Below, piece after piece: positions 53,408-62,458 of a stretch of 64,000 nucleotides of DNA. The notes under the pieces are model-generated. The model saw nothing but the letters and a program-made list of their open reading frames with translations, did no database searches and was not told the origin of the DNA. The stretch is from NCBI RefSeq assembly GCF_014851685.1, contig NZ_JACVAC010000014.1, forward strand, positions 1-64,000, in the 5' to 3' direction. The number at the start of each line of letters is the position of its first letter. Position 1 is the stretch's first letter. Source of the DNA: Pseudomonas sp. PDM05 (GTDB lineage: Bacteria > Pseudomonadota > Gammaproteobacteria > Pseudomonadales > Pseudomonadaceae). Position numbers and translations under genes: made by a program.

Positions 53408-53890
53408 ATGCCCAACAAAACCACCCTCTGCCTCTGGTACAACGGCACCGCCCTGGAAGCTGCGACCTTCTACGCCAAGACCTTCCCCGACAGCGCCGTG
53501 CAAGCGGTACACCTCGCCCCCGGCGACTACCCGGCAGGTAGGCAAGGCGATGTGCTGACCGTCGAGTTCACCGTCATGGGCATCCCCTGCCTGGGCCTCA
53601 ACGGCGGACCGGCCTTCCCCCACAGCGAAGCGTTCTCGTTTCAGGTGGCCACCGATGACCAGGCCGAAACAGATCGCTACTGGCACGCCATCATCGATAA
53701 CGGCGGCCAGGCCAGCGCTTGTGGGTGGTGCAAGGACAAGTGGGGGCTGTCGTGGCAGATCACGCCACGGGCACTGACCGCAGCGGTCACCCACCCCAAC
53801 CCGGCCACCGCCAAGCGCGCTTTTGACGCGATGATGGGCATGACCAAGATCGACATTGCCGCGATTGAAGCCGCCGTCGCCGGGGCTTGA
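53408..53890 (+). CDS. VOC family protein (PhnB/3-demethylubiquinone-like)
   Basis: A 160-residue vicinal-oxygen-chelate fold protein of the PhnB-like type: LCLWYNGTALEAATFYAKTF at the start, GIPCLGLNGGPAFPHSEAFS in the middle, CGWCKDKWGLSWQITPRAL and a final helix MMGMTKIDIAAIEAA. Members are uncharacterised metal-fold proteins, sometimes related to glyoxalase or bleomycin-resistance proteins; no function can be assigned. GGAGATCCGAG before ATG 53408 serves as ribosome site. The frame is open up to 53201, but family similarity begins at MPNKTT. Confidence 0.86.
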   Translation: MPNKTTLCLWYNGTALEAATFYAKTFPDSAVQAVHLAPGDYPAGRQGDVLTVEFTVMGIPCLGLNGGPAFPHSEAFSFQVATDDQAETDRYWHAIIDNGGQASACGWCKDKWGLSWQITPRALTAAVTHPNPATAKRAFDAMMGMTKIDIAAIEAAVAGA

Positions 53891-54172
53891 CACATTCGTT
53901 CACATCCCCTGAAGATGAGCGCCTCATTCAGGGTGTGACAATTCATGTCTGCTAAGTCGCTGGTTAACCTTTCCGTCATTGGCTCCGTGGCCAAGGCGCA
54001 AGGTTGCGTGGCGCACGCCCTCAAATCGAAGAAACAGTCGCTCATGTGACCGGGGCGCGCTGTCCCGTCAGATGAGCTGACAGGACATTGAGCGCGACGG
54101 TCTCCCCCCTCTGCACAATTGCCTCTGCCCTTCTGACGGTGACTTGATCGGTCAATCATCAGGAGAAAGTGC

Positions 54173-55036
54173 ATGTCAGCGTTTCAAGGTATCTGGGTTC
54201 CCGTGGTCACGCCGTTCCAGGACGGCGCCATCGACTTTATCGGCCTGCGCCGCCTGGTCAGCCATCTGCTGGCAAAGCATGTAGCCGGGATCATGGTGTG
54301 CACCACCACCGGCGAAGCCGCCGCGCTGAGCCGCCAGGAACAATTGGCGGTGCTGGATGCGGTGTTGCAGTTGGTGCCCGCGCAGCGTGTGGTGATGGGG
54401 TTGTCGGGCAACAACCAGATTGAATTGCTGCAGTTCCAGCAGGCCATCCTCCAGCGTCCGGTCGCGGGTTTGCTGGTGCCGGCACCCAGTTATATCCGCC
54501 CGTCCCAGCCTGGGTTGGAGGCGTTTTTCCGCACGGTGGCGGATGCGTCCAGTGTGCCGATCATCTTGTACGACATTCCCTACCGCACCGGCGCGACCTT
54601 CGAACAAGCCACGTTGCTGAATATCGTCGCGCACGAGCGCATCGTCGCGATCAAGGATTGTGGCGGCAACCTGGCCAATACCCTGGCATTGCTGGCGAGC
54701 GGTCAGGTGGACGTGTTGTGCGGCGAAGACCTGCATATCTTCAACGCGCTGTGCCTGGGCGCCAGCGGCGCGATTGCGGCGTCGGCCCATGTGCACACCG
54801 AGCAATTCGTCGCGCTGTGGCAACAGGTGCGGGATAACCAGTTGGCCGAAGCCCGTGCGAGCTTCTTCCAACTGCTGCCGCTGATCAACACGATGTTTAT
54901 CGAGCCGAACCCGGCGCCGGTCAAGGCTGCGCTGGCCCTGGAAGGCTTGATCAGCCGCGAGCTGCGCGCGCCGATGCAAGCGGCCAGTGACGCGGTGGTC
55001 AGGCGCTTGCAGCAGGTGTGCAAGCTACCCGGCTGA
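54173..55036 (+). CDS. Dihydrodipicolinate synthase family protein (DapA paralogue)
   Basis: A 287-residue class I aldolase-fold protein. It has the complete DHDPS active site at E. coli numbering: T44/T45 (TTTGE), Y107, Y133 (LYDIPYRTG), R138 and the Schiff-base lysine K161 (VAIKDCGG). It could therefore be a real 4-hydroxy-tetrahydrodipicolinate synthase acting on pyruvate and aspartate semialdehyde. Its location upstream of cystathionine beta-synthase suggests instead a role with sulfur amino acids or an accessory lysine step. AGGAGA 8 bp before the ATG marks the start. It is unlike the hydroxyproline deaminase at 3681 in sequence and context. Confidence 0.86.
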   Translation: MSAFQGIWVPVVTPFQDGAIDFIGLRRLVSHLLAKHVAGIMVCTTTGEAAALSRQEQLAVLDAVLQLVPAQRVVMGLSGNNQIELLQFQQAILQRPVAGLLVPAPSYIRPSQPGLEAFFRTVADASSVPIILYDIPYRTGATFEQATLLNIVAHERIVAIKDCGGNLANTLALLASGQVDVLCGEDLHIFNALCLGASGAIAASAHVHTEQFVALWQQVRDNQLAEARASFFQLLPLINTMFIEPNPAPVKAALALEGLISRELRAPMQAASDAVVRRLQQVCKLPG

Positions 55037-55157
55037 TGCGCCAAAAACAGACATGCGGCGGGCCGCCCGGTTGCGACCGGTGCGATCCCGGCCTATGGTC
55101 CAAGGCACGCTTTGCACTTTGTTGTCCCACCTACGTCAACCCGTAACAGGTGACACC

Positions 55158-56534
55158 ATGCCCAGCCTCCCTCGCCCCGCCGTGCTCGAACTGATCGGCA
55201 ACACGCCGCTGGTTCGGGTCAGCCGTTTCGATACCGGCCCCTGCACGCTGTTTCTCAAACTGGAGTCGCAAAACCCCGGCGGTTCGATCAAGGACCGCAT
55301 CGGCCTGGCTATGATCGACGCCGCAGAGCGCGACGGCCGTCTGCGCCCCGGCGGCACCATCATCGAAGCCACCGCCGGCAATACCGGCCTGGGCCTGGCG
55401 CTGGTCGGCCGGGCCAAGGGCTACCGCGTGGTGCTGGTGGTGCCCGACAAGATGTCCACGGAAAAAGTGCTGCACCTCAAGGCCATGGGCGCCGAGGTGC
55501 ATATCACCCGCTCCGACGTGGGCAAGGGCCACCCCGAGTATTACCAGGATGTCGCTGCGCGCCTGGCAGCGGACATCCCGGATTCGTTTTTCGCCGACCA
55601 GTTCAACAACCCGGCCAACCCGCTGGCCCACGAGACAGGCACCGCGCCGGAGATCTGGGCGCAAACCCAGCACGACGTCGACGCAATTGTGGTGGGCGTC
55701 GGCTCGGCCGGCACCCTCACCGGCCTGAGCCGTTTTTTCCAGCGCGTGCAACCTGCGCTTGAGATGGTGCTGGCCGATCCGGTGGGTTCGGTGATGGCTG
55801 AATATAGCCGCAGTGGCACGCTGCAGCCGCCGGGGTCGTGGGCGGTGGAAGGCATCGGTGAAGACTTCATCCCGTCGATTGCCGACCTCTCCAGCGTGCG
55901 CCACGCCTACTCCATCAGCGATGAAGAGAGCTTCGACCACGCCCGCCAGTTGCTCAAGGCCGAGGGCATTCTTGGCGGCTCATCCACTGGCACACTGTTC
56001 GCTGCCGCGCTGCGTTACTGTCGCGAACAGACCTCGCCCAAGCGTGTGGTCAGCTTTGTCTGCGACACCGGCACGCGCTACCTGTCGAAGGTCTACAACG
56101 ACCAGTGGATGAAGGATGCGGGACTGCTGCACTACACCCATTACGGCGACCTGCGCGACGTGATTGCCCGGCGCTTTGAAGACGGCCGCGTGATCAGCGT
56201 AGGCCCCGACGACACCCTGCTGACGGCCTTCCAGCGCATGCGCCTGGCGGATGTGTCGCAACTGCCGGTGCTGGTGGATGGCAAGCAACTGGTGGGTGTG
56301 ATCGATGAGTCCGACATTCTGCTGGGCCTGCACCACGATGCGGCTGATTTCAACATGCTCGTCGCCAGCGCCATGACCGAAGCCCTCGAAACCCTGCCTC
56401 CCAGCGCCAGCCTCGCCGAACTCCAGGAAGAACTGGACCGCGGCCTGGTCGCGATCATCGCCGACGCCTCGGGCTTCCATGGCCTGATCACCCGCGTCGA
56501 TCTGCTCAACCATTTGCGGAGATCCCTTGCATGA
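55158..56534 (+). CDS. cbs: Cystathionine beta-synthase
   Basis: A 458-residue PLP enzyme of fold type II with a C-terminal pair of CBS domains. The PLP lysine is K45 (NPGGSIKDRIGLAM), the phosphate loop lies in GVGSAGTLTG, and EATAGNTGLGLALVG contacts the substrate. Residues about 330-458 form the CBS pair (VISVGPDDTLLTAFQRM, LPVLVDGKQLVGVIDESD), which binds adenosyl ligands in relatives. It condenses serine and homocysteine to cystathionine, or makes cysteine from O-acetylserine in some relatives. ATG 55158 begins the homology. Its stop overlaps the next start (ATGA), so the pair forms a reverse trans-sulfuration unit. Confidence 0.9.
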   Translation: MPSLPRPAVLELIGNTPLVRVSRFDTGPCTLFLKLESQNPGGSIKDRIGLAMIDAAERDGRLRPGGTIIEATAGNTGLGLALVGRAKGYRVVLVVPDKMSTEKVLHLKAMGAEVHITRSDVGKGHPEYYQDVAARLAADIPDSFFADQFNNPANPLAHETGTAPEIWAQTQHDVDAIVVGVGSAGTLTGLSRFFQRVQPALEMVLADPVGSVMAEYSRSGTLQPPGSWAVEGIGEDFIPSIADLSSVRHAYSISDEESFDHARQLLKAEGILGGSSTGTLFAAALRYCREQTSPKRVVSFVCDTGTRYLSKVYNDQWMKDAGLLHYTHYGDLRDVIARRFEDGRVISVGPDDTLLTAFQRMRLADVSQLPVLVDGKQLVGVIDESDILLGLHHDAADFNMLVASAMTEALETLPPSASLAELQEELDRGLVAIIADASGFHGLITRVDLLNHLRRSLA

Positions 56535-57697
56535 GCCTGTCCGATAAAAGCGCGTTCGCCACCCGTGTCATCCACGCCGGGCAAGCCCCCGACCCGACCA
56601 CCGGCGCGCTGATGCCGCCGATCTACGCCAACTCCACCTACCTGCAAGCCAGCCCCGGCGTGCACAAAGGCTTCGACTACGGGCGCTCGCACAACCCGAC
56701 CCGCTTTGCCCTGGAACGTTGCGTGGCAGACCTGGAGGGCGGCACCCAGGCGTTCGCGTTCGCCTCGGGGCTGGCGGCGATCTCGACGGTGCTGGAACTG
56801 CTGGATGCGGGCGCGCACGTGGTCTGCGGCAATGACCTGTATGGCGGCACCTTCCGGCTGTTCGACAAGGTGCGCCAACGCAGCGCCGGGCACCGTTTCA
56901 GCTTTGTCGACCTGAGTGATGTGCGGGCGTTTGAAGCAAGCTTGCAGGACGACACGCTCATGGTCTGGGTCGAAACGCCGAGCAACCCGCTGCTGAGCCT
57001 CACCGACCTTGGCGCCATCGCGCGCATCTGCCGGGCGCGCGGGATTCTCTGCGTGGCCGACAACACCTTTGCCAGCCCCTGGGTCCAGCGACCGCTGGAA
57101 CTGGGTTTTGATGTGGTGGTGCACTCCACCACCAAGTACCTCAATGGCCATTCGGATGTGATCGGCGGCATCGCGATTGTCGGTGATAACCCTGAACTGG
57201 CGCAGCGCCTGGGTTTCCTGCAGAACTCGGTGGGCGCCATCGCCGGCCCGTTCGACGCCTTCCTCACCCTGCGCGGCGTGAAAACCCTGGCGTTGCGCAT
57301 GGAGCGTCATTGCAGCAACGCGCTGGAGTTGGCCACCTGGCTGGAACAGCAACCGCAAGTCTCACGGGTTTACTACCCAGGCCTCGCGTCCCACCCACAG
57401 CACGAACTGGCACGTCGGCAGATGCGCGGCTTTGGCGGGATGATTTCAGTGGACTTGAACAGTGACCTGGCCGGCGCCACACGCTTTCTGGAAAACGTGA
57501 CGATCTTCGCCCTGGCCGAAAGCCTGGGAGGCGTGGAAAGCCTGATCGAACACCCGGCGATCATGACCCACGCCAGCATCCCCGCCGCCACACGGGCGCA
57601 ATTGGGCATTGGTGATGGGTTGGTGCGGCTGTCGGTGGGCGTCGAGGACGTGGAGGATTTGCGTGCGGACCTGGCGCGAGCCTTGGCCCACATCTAA
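56531..57697 (+). CDS. Cystathionine gamma-lyase (PLP, Cys/Met metabolism family)
   Basis: A 388-residue fold type I PLP enzyme. The PLP lysine is K202 (HSTTKYLNGHSDVIGG), with VWVETPSNPLL and the C-terminal AESLGGVESLIEHPAIMTHA typical of gamma-lyase and cystathionine gamma-synthase enzymes. Coupled to cystathionine beta-synthase by a 4-bp overlap, it most likely cleaves cystathionine to cysteine, 2-oxobutyrate and ammonia. Family members cannot be told apart with certainty by sequence alone, so gamma-synthase or methionine gamma-lyase activity remains possible. A REPIN follows the stop. Confidence 0.88.
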   Translation: MSLSDKSAFATRVIHAGQAPDPTTGALMPPIYANSTYLQASPGVHKGFDYGRSHNPTRFALERCVADLEGGTQAFAFASGLAAISTVLELLDAGAHVVCGNDLYGGTFRLFDKVRQRSAGHRFSFVDLSDVRAFEASLQDDTLMVWVETPSNPLLSLTDLGAIARICRARGILCVADNTFASPWVQRPLELGFDVVVHSTTKYLNGHSDVIGGIAIVGDNPELAQRLGFLQNSVGAIAGPFDAFLTLRGVKTLALRMERHCSNALELATWLEQQPQVSRVYYPGLASHPQHELARRQMRGFGGMISVDLNSDLAGATRFLENVTIFALAESLGGVESLIEHPAIMTHASIPAATRAQLGIGDGLVRLSVGVEDVEDLRADLARALAHI

Positions 57698-57719
57698 GGC
57701 CTGCCTGGGAACTGGCTTG

Positions 57720-57822
57720 CGTGGGAGCTGCTTTTTGTGGCCGCTGGCTTGCCTGCGATGCAGGCACCTCGGTGTATCAGGTCAACCGAAGTGATGCTAT
57801 CGCAGGCAAGCCAGCTCCCACA
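57720..57822. repeat. REPIN after the trans-sulfuration genes
   Basis: A palindromic doublet with arms GTGGGAGCTGC... / ...CCAGCTCCCAC and inner stem CTGGCTTGCCTGCGATG with its complement near 57798-57813. It is a divergent subtype compared with 24269, 33186 and 35525. It separates convergent genes (gamma-lyase and YcaO) and probably ends both transcripts. Confidence 0.85.
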
Positions 57823-57850
57823 GAAAAGCCAGCGCCTACACGTGTCGGGA

Positions 57851-60049
57851 TCAGCTTGAGGTGATGTTGGCCCGCGCCGTGTGCAACTTCTTGTAGCTTT
57901 CGATCAGGCGCTGATGGCGATCCAGTCCTTCGAGCTTCATGCTGGTCGGCGTCAAACCGTAGAAACGCACACTGCCATTGACCGAACCAATCACCGCATC
58001 CATCCGCTCATCGCCAAACATGCGGCGGAAGTTGGCTTCGTAGTCCGCCAACTCCAGGTCGTCGTCCAGTTGCATCTCCAGCACCGCATTCATCGCCTGG
58101 TAGAACAAGCCACGATCGGCGGTGTTGTCGTTGTACTGCAGGAACATCTCCACGCACTCCTTGGCTTCCTCGTGCTGCTGCAAGGCGAGGAAGATCAGCA
58201 GTTTCAACTCCAGGATGGTCAACTGGCCCCAGGCCGTGTTGTCGTCGAACTCGATGCCGATCAAGGTGGTGATATCGGTGTAGTCGTCCAGCTCGCTTTC
58301 GATAAGACGCTCGACCAGGGCGTTGAGCTCGGCATCATCCAGGCTGTGCAGGTTGAGGATGTCGGCGCGGAAAAACAGCGCCTTGTTGGTGTTGTCCCAG
58401 ATCAGGTCGTCCACCGGGTAGATTTCCGAGTAGTCCGGCACCAGGATGCGGCAGGCGGTTGCGCCGAGGTGTTCGTACACCGCCATGTAGGACTCTTTGC
58501 CCATGCCTTCAAGAATGCCGAACAGCGTCGCGGCTTCCTCGGCGTTGGAATCTGCGCCTTCACCTGTGAAGTCCCACTCGACAAATTCGTAGTCCGACTG
58601 TGCGCTGAAGAAGCGCCACGACACCACACCGCTGGAGTCGATGAAGTGCTCGACGAAGTTGTTCGGCTCTGTCACCGCCTGGCCTTCGAAGGTCGGCGCC
58701 GGCAGGTCGTTCAAGCCTTCAAAACTGCGGCCTTGCAGCAGCTCGGTGAGGCTGCGTTCCAGCGCCACTTCCAGGCTCGGGTGGGCGCCGAACGAAGCGA
58801 ACACGCCGCCGGTGCGCGGGTTCATCAGGGTCACGCACATCACCGGGAATTCACCGCCCAGGGACGCGTCCTTGACCAGCACCGGAAAGCCCTGGGCTTC
58901 CAGGCCCTGGATACCGGCAAGAATCCCCGGGTACTTGGCCAGCACCTCGGCCGGCACATCCGGCAGGGCGAATTCGCCTTCGATGATTTCCCGCTTCACC
59001 GCCCGCTCGAAAATCTCCGACAGGCACTGCACCTGGGCTTCGGCCAAGGTGTTGCCCGCGCTCATGCCGTTGCTCAGGTAAAGGTTTTCGATCAGGTTGG
59101 ATGGGAAGTACACCACCTCACCGTCGGACTGGCGCACAAACGGCAGCGAAACAATTCCGCGCGCTTCATTGCCCGAGTTGGTGTCGAACAGGTGCGAGCC
59201 ACGCAACTCGCCGTCGCGGTTGTAGACCTTGAGGCAGTGGGCGTCGAGGATCTCAGGCGGCAGCTCATCGTTGGGCCCGGGCTGGAACCAGCGCTCATCC
59301 GGGTAATGCACGAACGGCGCGTTGGCCAGTTCTTCACCCCAGAATTGATCGTTATAGAAGAAGTTGCAGTTGAGCCGTTCGATGAACTCGCCCAACGCCG
59401 ACGCCAGTGCGCCTTCCTTGGTGGCGCCCTTGCCGTTGGTAAAGCACATCGGCGAGTGGGCATCGCGGATATGCAGCGACCACACGTTGGGCACGATATT
59501 GCGCCACGACGCGATCTCGATCTTCATGCCCAGCCCGGCCAGAATTCCGGACATATTGGCGATGGTCTGCTCCAGCGGCAGGTCTTTGCCGGCGATGTAG
59601 GTGCCCGCCGCTGACGTCGAGTTGGGCATCAGCAAGGCCTGGGCGTCGGCATCGAGATTTTCGACTTCTTCGATGACGAACTCAGGGCCGGCCTGTACCA
59701 CTTTCTTGACCGTGCAACGGTCGATGGAACGCAAGATGCCTTGGCGGTCTTTATCGGAAATATCCGCCGGCAACTCGACCTGGATCTTGAAGATCTGGTT
59801 GTAGCGGTTCTCCGGGTCAACGATGTTGTTCTGTGACAAACGGATATTGTCCGTGGGGATATTGCGGGTTGCGCAATACAACTTCACGAAGTACGCCGCA
59901 CACAACGCCGACGAAGCCAGGAAGTAATCGAACGGCCCCGGCGCCGAGCCATCGCCTTTATAGCGGATGGGCTGGTCGGCAATGACCGTGAAGTCGTCGA
60001 ACTTGGCTTCAAGTCGAAGGTTGTCGAGAAAGTTGACCTTGATTTCCAT
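57851..60049 (-). CDS. ycaO: OsmC/YcaO fusion protein
   Basis: A 732-residue cytoplasmic protein. Residues 1-145 form an OsmC-like domain (KVNFLDNLRLEAKFDDFTVI, APGPFDYFLASSALCAAYFV). About 165-560 are a YcaO cyclodehydratase-type ATPase domain (FTNGKGATKEGALASALGEF, then CLSEIFERAVKREIIEGEF, which carry the ATP/Mg glutamates). A helical C-terminal region with acidic repeats follows (about 600-732). The E. coli homologue YcaO aids beta-methylthiolation of ribosomal protein S12 by RimO; no RiPP precursor gene is visible here. ATG 60049 begins the homology; the frame is open to 60079. It is monocistronic. Confidence 0.9.
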   Translation of the reverse strand: MEIKVNFLDNLRLEAKFDDFTVIADQPIRYKGDGSAPGPFDYFLASSALCAAYFVKLYCATRNIPTDNIRLSQNNIVDPENRYNQIFKIQVELPADISDKDRQGILRSIDRCTVKKVVQAGPEFVIEEVENLDADAQALLMPNSTSAAGTYIAGKDLPLEQTIANMSGILAGLGMKIEIASWRNIVPNVWSLHIRDAHSPMCFTNGKGATKEGALASALGEFIERLNCNFFYNDQFWGEELANAPFVHYPDERWFQPGPNDELPPEILDAHCLKVYNRDGELRGSHLFDTNSGNEARGIVSLPFVRQSDGEVVYFPSNLIENLYLSNGMSAGNTLAEAQVQCLSEIFERAVKREIIEGEFALPDVPAEVLAKYPGILAGIQGLEAQGFPVLVKDASLGGEFPVMCVTLMNPRTGGVFASFGAHPSLEVALERSLTELLQGRSFEGLNDLPAPTFEGQAVTEPNNFVEHFIDSSGVVSWRFFSAQSDYEFVEWDFTGEGADSNAEEAATLFGILEGMGKESYMAVYEHLGATACRILVPDYSEIYPVDDLIWDNTNKALFFRADILNLHSLDDAELNALVERLIESELDDYTDITTLIGIEFDDNTAWGQLTILELKLLIFLALQQHEEAKECVEMFLQYNDNTADRGLFYQAMNAVLEMQLDDDLELADYEANFRRMFGDERMDAVIGSVNGSVRFYGLTPTSMKLEGLDRHQRLIESYKKLHTARANITSS

Positions 60050-60212
60050 GCGGGCACACCAGAATAACGGGCTAAACAAAAATGGCCGCCATTATGAAGT
60101 CTTTCACCGGGAAGTTTCAGGCTTTTGACCAGCGGATGGCGAAATATCAAATGTGCATTAATCTTTTTGCTGCTGTGGCCGATTGGCTAAGTGCAACCAG
60201 GGAGTAGTCGGA

Positions 60213-61778
60213 ATGCGCAATAACCAGCCTGTTACACAGCGTGAGATTTCACTCGCGCCGCAGCAAAAACTTATTTCCGCCACCGACGTTCAAGGTGTGA
60301 TCACCTACTGCAACGACGCCTTTGTCGACATCAGCGGTTTCGAGCGGGCCGATCTGATCGGCGCACCGCAAAATATCGTGCGTCACCCCGATGTCCCACC
60401 TGCGGTCTTTGCCCATATGTGGAGCGCCCTCAAGCAGGGCCTGCCGTGGATGGGCATCGTCAAGAACCGCTCAAAGAACGGCGATCACTATTGGGTCAAC
60501 GCTTACGTCACGCCGATCTTCGACGGCAGTACGGTGGTCGGCTTCGAGTCGGTACGGGTCAAGCCCAGTGCCGATGAAATCCGCCGCGCCCAGGCGCTGT
60601 ACCGACGCATCAGCGCAGGCAAGCCCGGCGTGCCGCGTCAGGATGTGTGGCTGCCGGCCGTAGTAAGCAGCGTGCCGTATATGGCCACCGCCGTGATCGG
60701 CGGCGTGGCGGGGCTGTTCTTCAGTGCTCCGCTCGCCATCGCCGTGGCCGTCGCCGTTGCCTTGCCGGTGGGCGTGCTCTGCGCGCGCATGCGCCAGGGC
60801 AGCACGTTGGGTCTGTTGCAGGGGGTTGACCCGTCGACATCGGATGCCTTGATCGCGCAGATGTACAGCGACGCACGCGGCCCCCAAGGGCGCCTGGAAA
60901 CGGCGTTCCTCAGCCAGGATGCGCGCCTCAAGACCTGCCTCACGCGCCTGCAGGACAGCGCCGAACAGCTCAGCGCCCTCGCCAGCCAATCCGACCAGCT
61001 GGCCAGCGCCAGCGCCCAGGGCCTGGACCGCCAGCGTGTGGAAACCGAACAAGTCTCCGCCGCCGTCAACCAGATGGCCGCCACCACTCAGGAAGTCGCC
61101 AGCCACGTACAGCGGACGGCCGATGCCACCCAGCAAGCCAATGCCCTTACCGGGCGCGGCCGTGAGGTGGCGCGCGATACCCGCGAAGCCATCGAGCGCC
61201 TGTCGGCGGTGGTCGGCGAAACCGGCGTGACCGTGGCGCAATTGGCCCGCGACAGCGACGAAATCGGCAGCGTGGTGGATGTGATCAAAGGCATCGCCGA
61301 TCAAACCAACCTGCTGGCCCTCAACGCCGCCATCGAAGCCGCCCGCGCTGGCGAGCAAGGCCGAGGGTTCGCGGTGGTCGCCGACGAAGTGCGGCAACTG
61401 GCCCAGCGGACCTCGCAGTCGACCACCCAGATCCACGCGCTGATCACCCAGTTGCAAGCGTCGTCCAACAACGCCGTGCACAGCATGGAAAACGGCCAGC
61501 GCCAGGCCCAGGAAGGCGTGGCATGGGTACTGGAAGCCGACCAGGCCTTGGTCGGCATCAGCGAAGCGGTGTCCCATATCACCGAGATGACCACCCAGAT
61601 CGCCGCCGCAACCGAGGAACAAAGCGCGGTCGCCGAAGAAATCAGCCGCAACATCACCACCATCGCCGGGCTCGCGGACCAAACCTCGATCCAGGCCCAT
61701 CAGTCCACTGACCTGAGCAAAGAACTGACCAACACCGCCGCTACCCAATACGCGTTGGTTGAACGCTTCAACCGCTGA
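60213..61778 (+). CDS. aer: Aer-type PAS chemoreceptor (aerotaxis)
   Basis: A 521-residue receptor. The N-terminal PAS domain (residues 10-115) carries ISATDVQGVITYCNDAFVDI and GIVKNRSKNGDHYWVNAYV, closely matching Aer, which binds FAD. A short hydrophobic hairpin (about 150-193, AVVSSVPYMATAVIGG) anchors it in the membrane without a periplasmic domain. The methyl-accepting domain has IADQTNLLALNAAIEAARAG at about 363-382. It should sense redox or oxygen state and signal to CheA. ATG 60213 follows AGGGAG at normal distance. Confidence 0.9.
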   Translation: MRNNQPVTQREISLAPQQKLISATDVQGVITYCNDAFVDISGFERADLIGAPQNIVRHPDVPPAVFAHMWSALKQGLPWMGIVKNRSKNGDHYWVNAYVTPIFDGSTVVGFESVRVKPSADEIRRAQALYRRISAGKPGVPRQDVWLPAVVSSVPYMATAVIGGVAGLFFSAPLAIAVAVAVALPVGVLCARMRQGSTLGLLQGVDPSTSDALIAQMYSDARGPQGRLETAFLSQDARLKTCLTRLQDSAEQLSALASQSDQLASASAQGLDRQRVETEQVSAAVNQMAATTQEVASHVQRTADATQQANALTGRGREVARDTREAIERLSAVVGETGVTVAQLARDSDEIGSVVDVIKGIADQTNLLALNAAIEAARAGEQGRGFAVVADEVRQLAQRTSQSTTQIHALITQLQASSNNAVHSMENGQRQAQEGVAWVLEADQALVGISEAVSHITEMTTQIAAATEEQSAVAEEISRNITTIAGLADQTSIQAHQSTDLSKELTNTAATQYALVERFNR

Positions 61779-61858
61779 CCCACCCTTCTCACGCGCCCTT
61801 TTACAGGGCGCCTCTGCTTGCGCTAACGTCCACCTTCGCATCAAGACGAGGGAATGTG

Positions 61859-62458
61859 ATGGGATTTTTTGCTCGCTTGTTCGGGGGGCGCTTCACCATG
61901 CCACCGCCCGACGAAACCGACGCCAGCCACGCGGCGATCATGCGCGAGATGCGTTCGCCGCAATACGCCGCGCAGAAGCAGGCCCTCAAGCTGTTCACGC
62001 AAACCCTGCTGGCCCGTACGCCGGAAGAAGAAAGCGCGCGGCTCGTGCGCCGCGTCATGCGTAAATATGCCGCCGACCAGGACCCCGCCAGCGCGTTGAC
62101 CCATGGGCTACTGGACAGCTCAAGAGGCCAGAAGCTCGCTGACCTGGCGCTGCTCGGTGTCGATTGGCGCGGCTTCGACGTATTCGAATACCACGCGCCT
62201 TACCTGGTGGCCGCGAGCGGCGTGCAAGCGCCCTATACCTATGAGCACACGGGCACCCGGCCGATGCAGGAGGTGCTGGAGAGCTTCGACCAATGGCTGG
62301 CCGGGTTCGGCAAGCGCTACCTGCATCTGGATTCTGGCGATGACGACTACGTGGGGTTTATCGTCGACACGCACAGCGTCGAATCGACCCTGGAGCTTGC
62401 GCAACAGGCAGGCTTGCACGTCACTGTGCAGAGCGCTGCTTGCGATACATCCCCGTGA
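61859..62458 (+). CDS. Uncharacterised protein, possibly DUF6630
   Basis: A 199-residue soluble protein, probably cytoplasmic, with a short hydrophobic-basic start (MGFFARLFGGRF) that is not a clear signal peptide. Central motif LADLALLGVDWRGFDVFEYH and the C-terminal DDDYVGFIVDTHSVESTLEL resemble DUF6630 proteins; this family assignment is tentative. Its last 38 bp overlap the 3' end of the convergent gene on the other strand. Location downstream of aer is probably fortuitous. Confidence 0.7.
   Translation: MGFFARLFGGRFTMPPPDETDASHAAIMREMRSPQYAAQKQALKLFTQTLLARTPEEESARLVRRVMRKYAADQDPASALTHGLLDSSRGQKLADLALLGVDWRGFDVFEYHAPYLVAASGVQAPYTYEHTGTRPMQEVLESFDQWLAGFGKRYLHLDSGDDDYVGFIVDTHSVESTLELAQQAGLHVTVQSAACDTSP

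Noticed and set aside
57851..60049. RiPP (thiazole/oxazole peptide) biosynthetic cluster around the YcaO gene
   Set aside because: There is no precursor peptide, dehydrogenase, transporter or protease gene nearby; the neighbours are trans-sulfuration enzymes and an Aer receptor, and the OsmC-YcaO architecture matches the housekeeping YcaO type.
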